From positions 1 through 64,000 of the forward strand of contig CAJTFN010000015.1 in assembly GCA_910575815.1 (NCBI GenBank): DNA of 64,000 nt, in the 5' to 3' direction. Within the stretch, counting starts at the first letter, position 1. Every line of letters starts with the position of its first letter. Positions 48,099 through 56,044 of the stretch are shown piece after piece. This DNA is from Oscillospiraceae bacterium (lineage in GTDB: Bacteria > Bacillota > Clostridia > Oscillospirales > Oscillospiraceae). Both the position numbers and the translations under genes were made by a program. The notes below the pieces were generated by a model, which saw only the letters and a program-made list of their open reading frames with translations, did no database searches and was not told the origin of the DNA.

Positions 48099-48536
48099 TT
48101 AGGATTCCGGGCCGAGGATTTCCAAAGCTTCGCGGTAACGGTTCTGCCGCTTGATGTCCAAGTCCGTGGGCGGATGCCCCAGGCGGGAGAGGTCCATATT
48201 GTGTCCCAAATCAGCCCTCTTGACGGTAGCCGCAATTGGGTTACAGCCGAGAGTTCGGATGTAGTCCAAATAAGGCTCCCTAAGATGATGCGTTAGAAGG
48301 GAAACCGCTCGGACGATTCCAACGGGGATTCCCTGCGCGTGGAGGTCGTCCGCCGTCATGTCGCTGTCCTCCAGTACATCATGGAGCAGGGCAACGGCTG
48401 TAGTTTCCTCGGTTGGCATCTGGGCCGCCAGGGTGCAAGGGTGGATGATGTAGGGATTTCCGCCCTTATCCACCTGGCCGCAGTGTGCATGGCAGGCGAT
48501 GAGATACGCCTTTTTGGTTAGCTCTGTCCAAATCAT
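48099..48536 (-). CDS. HD-domain (p)ppGpp-hydrolase-like protein, 145 aa
   Basis: AYLIACHAHCGQVDKGGNPYIIHP, ALLHDVLEDSDMT and KRADLGHNMD are the H..HD..D motifs of MESH1/RelA-SpoT hydrolase domains, with no synthetase part. Expected Mn-dependent hydrolysis of (p)ppGpp or a related nucleotide; could blunt host stringent response. 12 nt downstream of 48549-49016. Confidence 0.85.
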   Translation of the reverse strand: MIWTELTKKAYLIACHAHCGQVDKGGNPYIIHPCTLAAQMPTEETTAVALLHDVLEDSDMTADDLHAQGIPVGIVRAVSLLTHHLREPYLDYIRTLGCNPIAATVKRADLGHNMDLSRLGHPPTDLDIKRQNRYREALEILGPES

Positions 48537-48548
48537 TCCGGTGCCTCC

Positions 48549-49016
48549 TCAGCCCAGGTAAGCGCAGACGGAAATGTTCTGGTGCTTATTTTCAACGAGT
48601 CCGTCATCGTTGACCGCGCTATGAGGAAACGTTGTAAGCCGGTCCAGCAAGCCGCCCTGGATATCCTGAGAGGTCAGGCGCTGGGAGAGCTCGCTGCGCA
48701 GCTCCTCCAGGCTGGAGAAGCTGTTGTAATAGTCCCCCTGGTCGCCGCCACGCCGGATGTGCAGGGCGTAGTCAGTGATGTGCAGCTCATCATCGTGCGG
48801 GATACCGAAAACGTCCCTCAAGGCGTCACGGGCGGCCCAGTCCGGGTCGCAGTCGTATTCCTGCACAGACTTCTGGTAGAGGCACCAGAGCTGCTCCATG
48901 ACGGCATCATCATTCAGGACATCTTTTTTCCTGTGCCCCTTGAGAGAGAACAGAAAGTTGGGCATGGCGTTGATTTCTTCGCGCAGGTCCCCAAGAAAAC
49001 TCATTTCCATAATCAT
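48549..49016 (-). CDS. uncharacterised acidic protein, 155 aa
   Basis: ATG 49016 seven nt after GGAGG. MIMEMSFLGDLREEINAMPNFLF... acidic, mixed fold; no motif. First gene of the operon with the HD hydrolase. Confidence 0.7.
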   Translation of the reverse strand: MIMEMSFLGDLREEINAMPNFLFSLKGHRKKDVLNDDAVMEQLWCLYQKSVQEYDCDPDWAARDALRDVFGIPHDDELHITDYALHIRRGGDQGDYYNSFSSLEELRSELSQRLTSQDIQGGLLDRLTTFPHSAVNDDGLVENKHQNISVCAYLG

Positions 49017-49045
49017 AATTTTGCCTCCTTTTTTGGAATTATCTC

Positions 49046-49074
49046 GTTATATGCAGAGCAAGCGAAAATCATCA
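49046..49074 (-). promoter_or_regulatory. promoter of 49016-48099 operon
   Basis: TGATGA (49074-49069), 17 bp, TGCA then TATAAC (49051-49046). Confidence 0.6.
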
Positions 49075-49128
49075 TGGGCAAAAGGAAAGCCACCGAATTT
49101 TACCACGGTGGCACAAAATTTCCCGGCG

Positions 49129-49185
49129 ATGTCGTGCGGCGCGAACCATCACAGAAGGGGGTGCCGATTCTCTTGTTGTTAAATC
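49129..49185 (+). repeat. bipartite 57-bp repeat, copy 13
   Basis: GATGTCGTGC and CTTGTTGTTAAATC; plus-oriented with no plus-strand gene after it. Confidence 0.55.
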
Positions 49186-49199
49186 AGCTTTAGAAGGCA

Positions 49200-49232
49200 A
49201 AACGGGGCAACCTGATGGTCACCCCGTTATAC
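49200..49232 (-). terminator. terminator of DUF2442 gene
   Basis: AACGGGGTGACC/GGTTGCCCCGTT hairpin with T run on the minus strand. Confidence 0.6.
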
Positions 49233-49480
49233 TATACAGCCCGGCCATACCTATATATGGTATCACTAGGCAAGTCTATCTGGTTATTCCAAAACACGCA
49301 GGTTCTGCTTGGGTCCAATTGAACTTGGTCAAACAATCCCTTAATTGAACGTAAATCACGGTAGCTTTCTATCTGTGCCATGTCTTCCTTTACATCATAG
49401 ACAACCGACTTCCCATCATCAAATACAACCCGGAGGCAAAAATCCGGAAGGGGAGTGATGCCCTTAATTTTCGGAATCAC
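49232..49480 (-). CDS. DUF2442-family protein, 82 aa
   Basis: The PLPDFCLRVVFDDGKSVVYDV and IDLPSDTIY ends are typical of DUF2442. Family members commonly pair with DUF4160 proteins, as here, in presumed toxin-antitoxin modules. GGAGG precedes the start. Confidence 0.85.
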   Translation of the reverse strand: MIPKIKGITPLPDFCLRVVFDDGKSVVYDVKEDMAQIESYRDLRSIKGLFDQVQLDPSRTCVFWNNQIDLPSDTIYRYGRAV

Positions 49481-49493
49481 GCTAATACCTCCT

Positions 49494-49748
49494 TTACTGA
49501 AGCGGTGGTAATTTTCCTAGCTTCTGGGTGTCCCACATCTCTTGTAGTTTGTCCCGGTTGGCCTCCAGCCACTCTTTCACAAGCTCTTGAGCTTTGCCGG
49601 GAAGGTCTCCCTCGGTCATAGTCATTGTGCCCAAATCAAAAACCCCAACGTACTCTCCATATAGAGCATGGATATGGCTGGGTTCATGCTCCTTGGGCTT
49701 GAAAAACATTTTGATGACTATACCATAAAATCGGCAAATTTCCGGCAT
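49494..49748 (-). CDS. DUF4160-family protein, 84 aa
   Basis: MPEICRFYGIVIKMFFKPKEHEPSHIHALYGEYVGVF... is the complete DUF4160 core. Upstream partner of the DUF2442 gene by 13 nt. Suspected toxin-antitoxin pair; not proven experimentally to my knowledge. Confidence 0.85.
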   Translation of the reverse strand: MPEICRFYGIVIKMFFKPKEHEPSHIHALYGEYVGVFDLGTMTMTEGDLPGKAQELVKEWLEANRDKLQEMWDTQKLGKLPPLQ

Positions 49749-49856
49749 GTTTACACCTCCTCACTCGGGATATAAAGTTCTTTTCCCCATTATATCAGGA
49801 GTTTAGCCAGTACGCAATCGGATTCTGGCAGGGATGCAGGAAAATAACTCCCATAG

Positions 49857-49887
49857 GACCCCTCCAGCAGATGCTGAAGGGGTCCCA
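49857..49887 (-). terminator. terminator of 49890-50465
   Basis: ACCCCTTCAGC/GCTGGAGGGGT hairpin. Confidence 0.7.
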
Positions 49888-49889
49888 TG

Positions 49890-50465
49890 TTAGTAACTGC
49901 TCGCTCGGTCGAAGATATCCTCAGCCAGCTGGGAAATCATCTGATAGTATGCCAACTGCTGCTTGCTTTCCACTCCACTCTGCCCACCTGCACCGCTCCC
50001 GGGAATGAAACGCAGCCGGTGATTTTGCAACATATGCGCAGCTGCTGCCAGGGAAGCCGGGTTATAGCCATGGCGAATAGCACGCATGAGAAACGCATCT
50101 ACAAGCCCATTGTCGAAGATGGCATAACGCAGGTTCTCCTCACGCTGCAAGATGCGGGGCGACAGGGGCCCTTCCTTCTTCACAGAGGCGAAAAGTTTGT
50201 GCAGCATGTCTTCTGCGTGCTGCTGGTACCTATGATATTCTGCCTCTGCAAAGGTGAGGATTCTGCCATGCAGAAGCCCCATTTCCACGACGCGATTCCC
50301 GTCGTACTTACCCCGTATAGGGGCGGTGATGGGGAAGTAGCGGCCATTGGTGAAGGTGTTGTTGGTTGAACTGTAGGGATTCTTTACCATCAGAATGGCT
50401 GCACAGTCTTCTCCCGCAAAAATGGGGAGACTGCTGGCAAAGCATGTTCCGTGAAAATCGCCCAT
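49890..50465 (-). CDS. uncharacterised protein, 191 aa
   Basis: ATG 50465 after AAAGGAGAAC. MGDFHGTCFASSLPIFAGEDC...; central helix (LTFAEAEYHRYQQHAEDML); C-terminal Gln/Ala-rich helix. Co-transcribed with the NADAR gene. Not recognised. Confidence 0.7.
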   Translation of the reverse strand: MGDFHGTCFASSLPIFAGEDCAAILMVKNPYSSTNNTFTNGRYFPITAPIRGKYDGNRVVEMGLLHGRILTFAEAEYHRYQQHAEDMLHKLFASVKKEGPLSPRILQREENLRYAIFDNGLVDAFLMRAIRHGYNPASLAAAAHMLQNHRLRFIPGSGAGGQSGVESKQQLAYYQMISQLAEDIFDRASSY

Positions 50466-50495
50466 TGAATGTTCTCCTTTCTTTTGAGCCGGCGC

Positions 50496-51077
50496 TTAAC
50501 CCTGTTCTTTTCTCCGGCTGGGGGAGGATAGGTACAGGGAACAGGAGCCGCAGCTCAGACTGCTGCATTCGCCGCAAGGTGTGCCTCCCGGGCGCCAGCC
50601 GAAATAGCCCTCGTGACGCCCGCCAACTTCGTCGACCAGAGGGCAATCCGGGTCACGCATAAACAGGCGGATGTCGTCTCGGATATCCATAAGGATATGG
50701 CCAAGATGGTTTTCTCCGACGCCGTTGCATACGCCCCAAAGTTTGTCGCCCCAGGTATTGCCCTCAACCAATTCCGCTGTTCCGGTTTCGACGAGTTTCC
50801 AGGCCAGGTCAGGGTTTTGCAGGAACTTGGCCATGCAGACCTGATTCATGACGTTAAATTTTGCCGTCTCCCAGTCCGGGCGAAGCTTCACTTGGCGGCC
50901 AAGCCGTTTAGCATCCCGGGGCGCGAGCGTGCTAAACTCCCGCATCCGCTCAGGGCACTTGGCAGCCTGAAAGGCAGCCTCATTGTTCTCAAATCGGATA
51001 CCCCGATAATAGACAGGAGCTGAAAAGAAGTTGCTCAGAAAAAAATATTTCCCTCGGAATTGCGTGATTGCATCCAT
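50496..51077 (-). CDS. NADAR-domain protein (YbiA-like), 193 aa
   Basis: ATG 51077 after AAAGGGGAAAC. ITQFRGKYFFLSNFF, FENNEAAFQAAK, WETAKFNVMNQVCMAKF and WGDKLWGVCNG..NHLGHILMDIRD are the full NADAR motif set with its conserved Glu, Lys and Trp. NADAR proteins hydrolyse N-glycosidic bonds, including ADP-ribose on guanine in DNA (family knowledge). An about 45-aa C-terminal Cys-rich extension (CGECSSLSCGSC) is unusual. A neighbouring ADP-ribosyltransferase-like toxin lies 570 nt upstream. Confidence 0.88.
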   Translation of the reverse strand: MDAITQFRGKYFFLSNFFSAPVYYRGIRFENNEAAFQAAKCPERMREFSTLAPRDAKRLGRQVKLRPDWETAKFNVMNQVCMAKFLQNPDLAWKLVETGTAELVEGNTWGDKLWGVCNGVGENHLGHILMDIRDDIRLFMRDPDCPLVDEVGGRHEGYFGWRPGGTPCGECSSLSCGSCSLYLSSPSRRKEQG

Positions 51078-51111
51078 TTGCTTTGTTTCCCCTTTCAGAT
51101 TGTATTGACTG

Positions 51112-51140
51112 GTTATATGCAATGCAGAAGAAACTCATTC
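51112..51140 (-). promoter_or_regulatory. promoter of NADAR operon
   Basis: GAATGA (51140-51135), 17 bp, TGCA then TATAAC (51117-51112). A half-copy of the bipartite repeat (TTCTTGTCAAGCC) lies just upstream. Confidence 0.6.
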
Positions 51141-51185
51141 TTTGGCTTGACAAGAAAAAGGCAGGGGATATTGAATTATCAAAAA

Positions 51186-51220
51186 CACCGCCATCCTTAA
51201 AAAGGACAGCGGTGTTTGTT
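51186..51220 (-). terminator. terminator of ART operon
   Basis: AAACACCGCTGTCC/GGATGGCGGTGTTTTT on the minus strand. Confidence 0.8.
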
Positions 51221-51666
51221 TACTCCTTTGTTGAGAGTATCCACGCATCGAGCGTGTCGCATACATTCCGTATATCTTGCTCGTGACCTGTGGTGTACAA
51301 GGACAAAAGTCGCTGTATGGGTATTTTCTGGAGAATCTCGTGGAAAATAAGATTCCTCGTACACTGGAAGTAGGCTAAAACCCAGCCAGCCCAATATTCC
51401 GGGGATTTGTCCATGAAGAACTCGTGCGGCTCCTGATATTCGGGCAGATGGAGGTCCTCCATCACAAAGTTGACAAGCTCCGCGCCATTGCATCCGGCGA
51501 CGAACTTCGGATGCCCCTGGGCGAAAAGCTGCCCTGTTTTCGATTTTGCCAGACGTTCGCAAAAGAGGGAGAGGTCATCATTGCATGTATTCGCGACCCA
51601 ATCGAAAGCCTGACCCAAAATATCCTGGGATGATTCCAGGTACACCTCATCGTAAGCGGGGGTCAT
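51220..51666 (-). CDS. partner (putative antitoxin) of DUF3990 protein, 148 aa
   Basis: Start overlaps the ART gene end by 20 nt. Helical: DDLSLFCERLAKSKTGQLFAQGHPKFVAGCNG, DKSPEYWAGWVLAYFQ. This domain commonly accompanies DUF3990 toxins in gut Clostridia in my memory. Likely neutralises or targets the ART. Confidence 0.65.
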   Translation of the reverse strand: MTPAYDEVYLESSQDILGQAFDWVANTCNDDLSLFCERLAKSKTGQLFAQGHPKFVAGCNGAELVNFVMEDLHLPEYQEPHEFFMDKSPEYWAGWVLAYFQCTRNLIFHEILQKIPIQRLLSLYTTGHEQDIRNVCDTLDAWILSTKE

Positions 51667-52318
51667 CGGCGGTCATCTCCTCTCTCATGATATCCAGCAT
51701 ATATAAATCGTCTGCAAAAGCGTCTTCTCTGACCATTTCCCGGTACATTTTCCGGGCTTCTTTGTCTCTGGCCATTGCTTGTTCCGCATAGACGGCTGCT
51801 TTAGCCGGAATGTTCCCCTGATATTCGATTTGACGGAAGGCCGCTTTGCTTTTGAGAACAACTTGTTCGCCAAGTGCGCCCAAATGCATTGCGTGCTTCA
51901 GCTGGGAAAGCGAGATGCCGTTGCTCACAAAGTTTTTTGCAAACGTGAAATAGGAGTCGTCGGCGCGATAACCGCGAATCACATCGTAGTCTTCAGGAGA
52001 CACGAAAAAATGCTTCTCCAGATACTTTTTCGCTTGGCCGGAAATACTGCCTCTTTCCCAATAGGAGCGATAGTGCGCGAGAATTGCCAACCAGGTGAGA
52101 ATTCCATATTTCGGAGAATTCAGGTCGAGAATGGCAAGACCCGAAGTGTCGAACTCGTATATGTTAGCGAATCCATCCATGGCGCGGGAGCATGCCCATT
52201 CTTTTGCCAATTCCAGGTCCTGGGTACAGTAAAACCCTCGGCCATAGTCGTTTGTCGTCTTCCCCTTACCCCAAATAGGTGGGTCAACGATTAACGAAGA
52301 GCCGTGGTAAAGTATCAT
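51647..52318 (-). CDS. DUF3990 ADP-ribosyltransferase-like protein, 223 aa
   Basis: ATG 52318 (GGGGGGTG then 6 nt; an upstream GTG at 52327 is possible). ILYHGSSLIVDPPIWGKGKTTNDYGRGFYCTQ shows the YHGS..GRGFY(C/T)T start of DUF3990, an ART-fold family; LAKEWAC and VYEFDTSGLAILDL follow. Expected to transfer ADP-ribose from NAD to a target. Toxin role inferred from context. Confidence 0.78.
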   Translation of the reverse strand: MILYHGSSLIVDPPIWGKGKTTNDYGRGFYCTQDLELAKEWACSRAMDGFANIYEFDTSGLAILDLNSPKYGILTWLAILAHYRSYWERGSISGQAKKYLEKHFFVSPEDYDVIRGYRADDSYFTFAKNFVSNGISLSQLKHAMHLGALGEQVVLKSKAAFRQIEYQGNIPAKAAVYAEQAMARDKEARKMYREMVREDAFADDLYMLDIMREEMTADDPRLR

Positions 52319-52396
52319 GAGATTCACCCCCCTCTTTTCAGTATACCACGTTCTTGCTTGCGAGCAAACTGTTTTTTGATGTGAATATTGCCCCTG

Positions 52397-52573
52397 CTAG
52401 GCCATCTCCACCAGATTGCCCTTCAGAGTCAGTCCGCACTGTTTGAGAACCCTCAACAGCTCCTTGCGAGACTCGAAGAGCGTCTGATTTGTTGGGCCAA
52501 TGCCGATGATATTGTTAGCCGAATCCATGATACCCCAAGCCTGATTGGCCTGGAGAAAAACAGCACGCAGCAT
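52397..52573 (-). CDS. small uncharacterised protein, 58 aa
   Basis: ATG 52573, six nt after AAAGGAGG (the ATG six nt upstream directly abuts the site). MLRAVFLQANQAWGIMDSANNIIGIG... . End of a long minus-strand operon. Confidence 0.6.
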   Translation of the reverse strand: MLRAVFLQANQAWGIMDSANNIIGIGPTNQTLFESRKELLRVLKQCGLTLKGNLVEMA

Positions 52574-52585
52574 AAGCATCCTCCT

Positions 52586-52789
52586 TTACATGCTGTGCGC
52601 GGAGATTTTCCGCAGCTTGCCCTTCTTGAACAGAAAAATATTGATGTTGCCAACGTGCCGCAATTCCTCCAAGGCCGTCAATACACGCTCTGTATGCTTT
52701 TGCTCAAAGAGACTGCGTTGGGCAGGGTATTTCGGCTGATACAGGAACATGGAGCCGCTGGCCCTGTCCTGATATACAATGCTGGTCAC
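52586..52789 (-). CDS. small basic protein, 67 aa
   Basis: GTG 52789 after GGAGGT; it overlaps the stop of the frameshifted upstream reading frame (GTGA). TSIVYQDRASGSMFLYQPKY... ends in a Lys-rich segment. Confidence 0.6.
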   Translation of the reverse strand: MTSIVYQDRASGSMFLYQPKYPAQRSLFEQKHTERVLTALEELRHVGNINIFLFKKGKLRKISAHSM

Positions 52790-53015
52790 GCTTCCACCTC
52801 CTTCGACAGATATTTGAGGCTGACATTCATGGTGTGCCCAGTCCGGAGCAGGTACGAAAAGTACCCGTTGCCAGAGTCGTCCGGACCGCGAGGAATTTTG
52901 CCTCAGCGACACCGCGGGGGTTATCCAGAATACGGACGATTTTTACGGTGCAGTCCGACTTGTTCTTGCCGACAAAGGAATACCGGCAGATGTCGCCAGC
53001 TTTGAAATTAGACAT
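52786..53015 (-). pseudogene. small protein gene with apparent frameshift
   Basis: From ATG 53015 the frame reads MSNFKAGDICRYSFVGKNKS...AKFLAV and then drifts to an out-of-character end at 52827. Shifting frame near 52885-52910 gives DDSGNGYFSYLLRTGHTMN... running to a TGA that overlaps the next start (GTGA), the spacing typical of this operon. Either a real single-base deletion, a sequencing error or programmed shifting. Confidence 0.6.
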
Positions 53016-53733
53016 TTTCTTCTCCTTTTTCCAGGCTCCGAAGCATTTCGGAGACCCGCCGTAGTTCTTTTTGGGCGTGAGGCGTGCCGCCGGAGTTCAT
53101 TTCCAGGTACCATGTCAGAACCTCTTTCTTAGTTTTGAGGTCATTGATGTGGACCCGGATGAAGTCCTGGTTCATTCTAGGCCGGCCCTTGAACTCGCCG
53201 TACAGTCGCCCAAACACTCGTAGTTCATTATTCACAAACCGGGTGATGGCAGTCAGGCGCTGAAGCCCATCGACACACACGTAGTCGTTGTAGGCTCCGT
53301 TGTCTACCGGCTGGTTCCAGCTAGGGCAGTTGAAATACAGGTCCCGACCGGTTTTGCCGCCCCGCAGCAGGAAGGTGATGTAATCCTCCTGCTGTTTCTC
53401 CGTCCAAACGTGTCCTCTCTGGAAGTCTGGACAAAGAATCAGGCCGGATTTTTCCACTTCTTTTTGAACCCAGCTTACCAGGTCCCGCAGGGAGTAGTCA
53501 GCGGCATAGTTACCTCCGGAGGTAAAGGCCGGGATGTCCCGGAACGAGATAACTCCATCTGCCGGCGGCTGCGTCTCCACAACTAGGCTAGGATTGGCCA
53601 AATCCGGCGGAATGAGGGTGAAGGGCATATCCAGGGCTTTCATTGCCCCAATCAGCGCCATCTGAATATCTGCCTCCTGAGTAATGGAAGCGGGGTCCTC
53701 CTCGCACTGGACAACAAAAAGCAATTTTCCCAT
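53008..53733 (-). CDS. DUF262 (GmrSD N-terminal-like) protein, 241 aa
   Basis: ATG 53733 after CAAGGAGAAT. After an about 85-aa N-terminal part, YSLRDLVSWVQ...LILCPDFQRGHVWTEKQQEDYITFLLRG, then DYVCVDGLQRLTAITRF: the DUF262 DGxxR-like ParB/Srx-fold nucleotide-binding core. GmrS-type domains power modified-DNA restriction, but no nuclease half (DUF1524/GmrD) is attached, so a different or regulatory role is likely. Confidence 0.82.
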   Translation of the reverse strand: MGKLLFVVQCEEDPASITQEADIQMALIGAMKALDMPFTLIPPDLANPSLVVETQPPADGVISFRDIPAFTSGGNYAADYSLRDLVSWVQKEVEKSGLILCPDFQRGHVWTEKQQEDYITFLLRGGKTGRDLYFNCPSWNQPVDNGAYNDYVCVDGLQRLTAITRFVNNELRVFGRLYGEFKGRPRMNQDFIRVHINDLKTKKEVLTWYLEMNSGGTPHAQKELRRVSEMLRSLEKGEENV

Positions 53734-53738
53734 AGTTT

Positions 53739-54059
53739 TTATTCTCCTTGCTTGTTTTGAATCTTTTGCCGAAGCCGGCGGCAATTCTCTACCACCTGAG
53801 CCTGGTTTCGGATAATTCGCAGGATGGATGCCAGCTCGCCCCAAGGGTTTACAACGTTGATGTCTCCGGATTCATCAGCCCGGAAACAGGCGCAAACCTC
53901 CCCCTTGATTCTGCCAGGGTCCTTGGCTTCAATGGCCCACTCAATACCACAGAGGTATTTCCCCCCGAACTGATACCAGCGGGAGAGGGCGTTCCGCATG
54001 TTTCGGAACGCCTTCTCCTCGGAGTCAGCCAGGGAGGCCAGCCCTTCCTGCACCGTCAT
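53739..54059 (-). CDS. uncharacterised protein, 106 aa
   Basis: MTVQEGLASLADSEEKAFRNMRNALSRWYQFGGKYL... helical ends with a beta centre. Overlaps the upstream gene by 4 nt and lies 5 nt before the DUF262 gene. Confidence 0.7.
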   Translation of the reverse strand: MTVQEGLASLADSEEKAFRNMRNALSRWYQFGGKYLCGIEWAIEAKDPGRIKGEVCACFRADESGDINVVNPWGELASILRIIRNQAQVVENCRRLRQKIQNKQGE

Positions 54060-54640
54060 AGGGATAACAGGCAGTCCAGGTACTTGGACGCCTCCTCCAG
54101 GCCATTTTCCTGCAGCTTACCCGACAGGAAATCAGTGTACGCCAGCATGGCGTTCTCGTCCAGACCATAACCAAAGATGAACGGGTCATCCAGGCCATCG
54201 CGGTACTCGAAGGCAAAGGCGCCATGCAGGATTGCCTCTCCCATAAGGCCCTCAATGGTGTCGTAGGTGTAGTCGCCGAAGAAGTCCTCCAAAGAGACGT
54301 ATTCGGGCTTTATCCACTCCTCCAGGAAATCTTTCTTGACGGCAATAACAGCCGTGGGCGTCTCATCGGTGTCCCGCAGTGCCTTGGCCTCCTCATCGGA
54401 CAGCGTGGCATAGGTAGAAACCAGGATATATCCTCCGGCCAGCGTGTTATCCCGCAGGTCCGGCTTTTCAGCATCCATGCCCTTCTCGTTCCTTAGCTTC
54501 TCCAGGGTTGCGACAGCATTGGAAAGCTTGCTGGCCAGGGGAGAAAACGGGTTAAGTTTGGTTCTCCTCTCATTCAGTATTCTGATGGCGAAGCCAATAT
54601 CACTGATGTTGTTCAGGTCTTTAATAGTCCAACGTTCCAT
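54056..54640 (-). CDS. uncharacterised acidic protein, 194 aa
   Basis: ATG 54640 after GGAGGGTTCT. MERWTIKDLNNISDIGFAIRILNERRTKLNPFSPLASKL... helical start, acidic rest. First gene of the six-gene operon 54640-52397. Not recognised. Confidence 0.7.
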   Translation of the reverse strand: MERWTIKDLNNISDIGFAIRILNERRTKLNPFSPLASKLSNAVATLEKLRNEKGMDAEKPDLRDNTLAGGYILVSTYATLSDEEAKALRDTDETPTAVIAVKKDFLEEWIKPEYVSLEDFFGDYTYDTIEGLMGEAILHGAFAFEYRDGLDDPFIFGYGLDENAMLAYTDFLSGKLQENGLEEASKYLDCLLSL

Positions 54641-54683
54641 AGAACCCTCCGTTTTTGATAAATTCCTCAAGGTATTTGATTTG

Positions 54684-54712
54684 ATGGTATGCGACTTGAG
54701 AAAAAACCATTC
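54684..54712 (-). promoter_or_regulatory. promoter of 54640-52397 operon
   Basis: GAATGG (54712-54707), 17 bp, GCA then TACCAT (54689-54684). Confidence 0.65.
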
Positions 54713-54721
54713 CTGGGGGTT

Positions 54722-54777
54722 GGTTTGGCAAGAAAGAATGCGGTATTGGGAGGAATATTTTTCATAGCCCGGCACAG
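54722..54777 (-). repeat. bipartite 57-bp repeat, copy 14
   Basis: Minus-strand CTGTGCCGGGC (from 54777) and CTTTCTTGCCAAACC (to 54722), 9 bp from the -35 box. Confidence 0.7.
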
Positions 54778-54790
54778 CTGGCATAGTCTT

Positions 54791-54830
54791 GCGGAAATGG
54801 CCACCTCATCCAGGTGGCCATTCTCGTTTT
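54791..54830 (-). terminator. terminator of 54840-55475
   Basis: GAATGGCCACCTGG..GAGGTGGCCATTT hairpin. Confidence 0.75.
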
Positions 54831-54839
54831 GCCGCGGTA

Positions 54840-55475
54840 TCAGATAGCTCTTTCCAGCCGGCGTTTCAGCTCCTCCAGGTTCGCGGAATGTTGGAGCAGG
54901 AAGGATTGATTGAGGTCATAGTTGAAATAGTGCAGAAAAATCACTTGGGAATAAAATCGCATCTGTTCATCCTGGGTTATTTGCTGGAGCATGGCTGCGA
55001 GCTTCGGAAGCATGCGGTACTCTGTGAGCAGAAATGCCTGGGCTTCCTCGTTGAAGTTCTCTCTCATCCACTCCTCCACAGAAATCAGAGGTCCCGTAAA
55101 GTGCGCTTCGTGCTGGTCCCAGTTTTGGAAGGTGCGGAATGAACCATCCAAAACATTGGGGTTTATGGAGAACGGATATATCCGGCAGGTCCGCGGGCGG
55201 GCCTCATAGATGGAGCATTGCCCACCCTCCAGAAAAACGCAGGCGTCATCAGGTCCCTTGACCTGCATGAGGAACACCGGATACAGCCCCTGGAGCAGGG
55301 TGGGGCAGGTATAGTTGTCGTACAGCTCCCCCATGTCTTTACACCCAAGATGCCTTGCCATATAAAAAGCATCCATCGGCTCCACCAGGATTTGTTCCTT
55401 GACGTGCCGGCAGCAGTTTCCGCAGCGGCAACACTGAAAATGGACCTTTGCGTTTTCAAATACTTGTTCTACCAT
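54840..55475 (-). CDS. YkgJ-type CxxCxxCC cluster protein, 211 aa
   Basis: ATG 55475 seven nt after GGGAGGA. CCRCGNCCRHVKEQI, then CVFLEGGQCSIYEARPRTCRIYPF: the eight-Cys pattern of YkgJ/Fe-S or zinc cluster proteins. The C-terminal 100 aa are helical. Role unknown; related proteins include radical-chemistry helpers. Confidence 0.85.
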   Translation of the reverse strand: MVEQVFENAKVHFQCCRCGNCCRHVKEQILVEPMDAFYMARHLGCKDMGELYDNYTCPTLLQGLYPVFLMQVKGPDDACVFLEGGQCSIYEARPRTCRIYPFSINPNVLDGSFRTFQNWDQHEAHFTGPLISVEEWMRENFNEEAQAFLLTEYRMLPKLAAMLQQITQDEQMRFYSQVIFLHYFNYDLNQSFLLQHSANLEELKRRLERAI

Positions 55476-55480
55476 GAGAA

Positions 55481-56044
55481 TCACTCCTCCCAGTCACAGC
55501 CGGCGGCCCGGCAAAACCCATCCTCGTATAAAGTACCCTCCTGCCCATATGGCTGTTTGAGGGCGGCAATGCGGATGATGAGGACGCCTCTCTCCCGGCT
55601 CTTCGGGCCCGGCTCCACCAGCAGGGAGGGCGCAGAGGAGGGCCGAGGCGGGAACCCCAGGCAAAGCCGGGCGCCGCTGCCCGCAATCTCCAGGGCATCC
55701 CGCAGACACCGAGGGTCAAACTGGCCGCTCACCTGGAGCTTCCCCCTGCGTGTAACCGTCAACTCCACGGGGTCACCTTCCAGGGTGGGGGCTTCCAGCA
55801 GGTAGTAGCTGCCGCTGCCGCACTCCCGTGAGACAGCGCGGGCCAGGGAATCCATACGGCCTCCTGCCGGAAGATTCTCCGGGCTCCGATTCAAGATAAC
55901 CGATACCTGGCCATCTGTAATCAGGCAGCCCAGCCCACAGGGATGAATTCCGGGACGACAGAACATTTTCTGGGGGTCATACGCCTTTTCCTCCCTCCTC
56001 ATGATTTTCCGTAGGGTGCCCATCTGTTTCTTTGTTAGTTCCAT
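55481..56044 (-). CDS. uncharacterised protein, 187 aa
   Basis: ATG 56044 after GGAGGGTCAC, lying inside the 3' end of the methylase-like gene (68-nt overlap). MELTKKQMGTLRKIMRREEKA..., then FDPRCLRDALEIAGSGARL...GVLIIRI, faintly like a sliding-clamp terminal domain. That resemblance is weak. Confidence 0.65.
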   Translation of the reverse strand: MELTKKQMGTLRKIMRREEKAYDPQKMFCRPGIHPCGLGCLITDGQVSVILNRSPENLPAGGRMDSLARAVSRECGSGSYYLLEAPTLEGDPVELTVTRRGKLQVSGQFDPRCLRDALEIAGSGARLCLGFPPRPSSAPSLLVEPGPKSRERGVLIIRIAALKQPYGQEGTLYEDGFCRAAGCDWEE

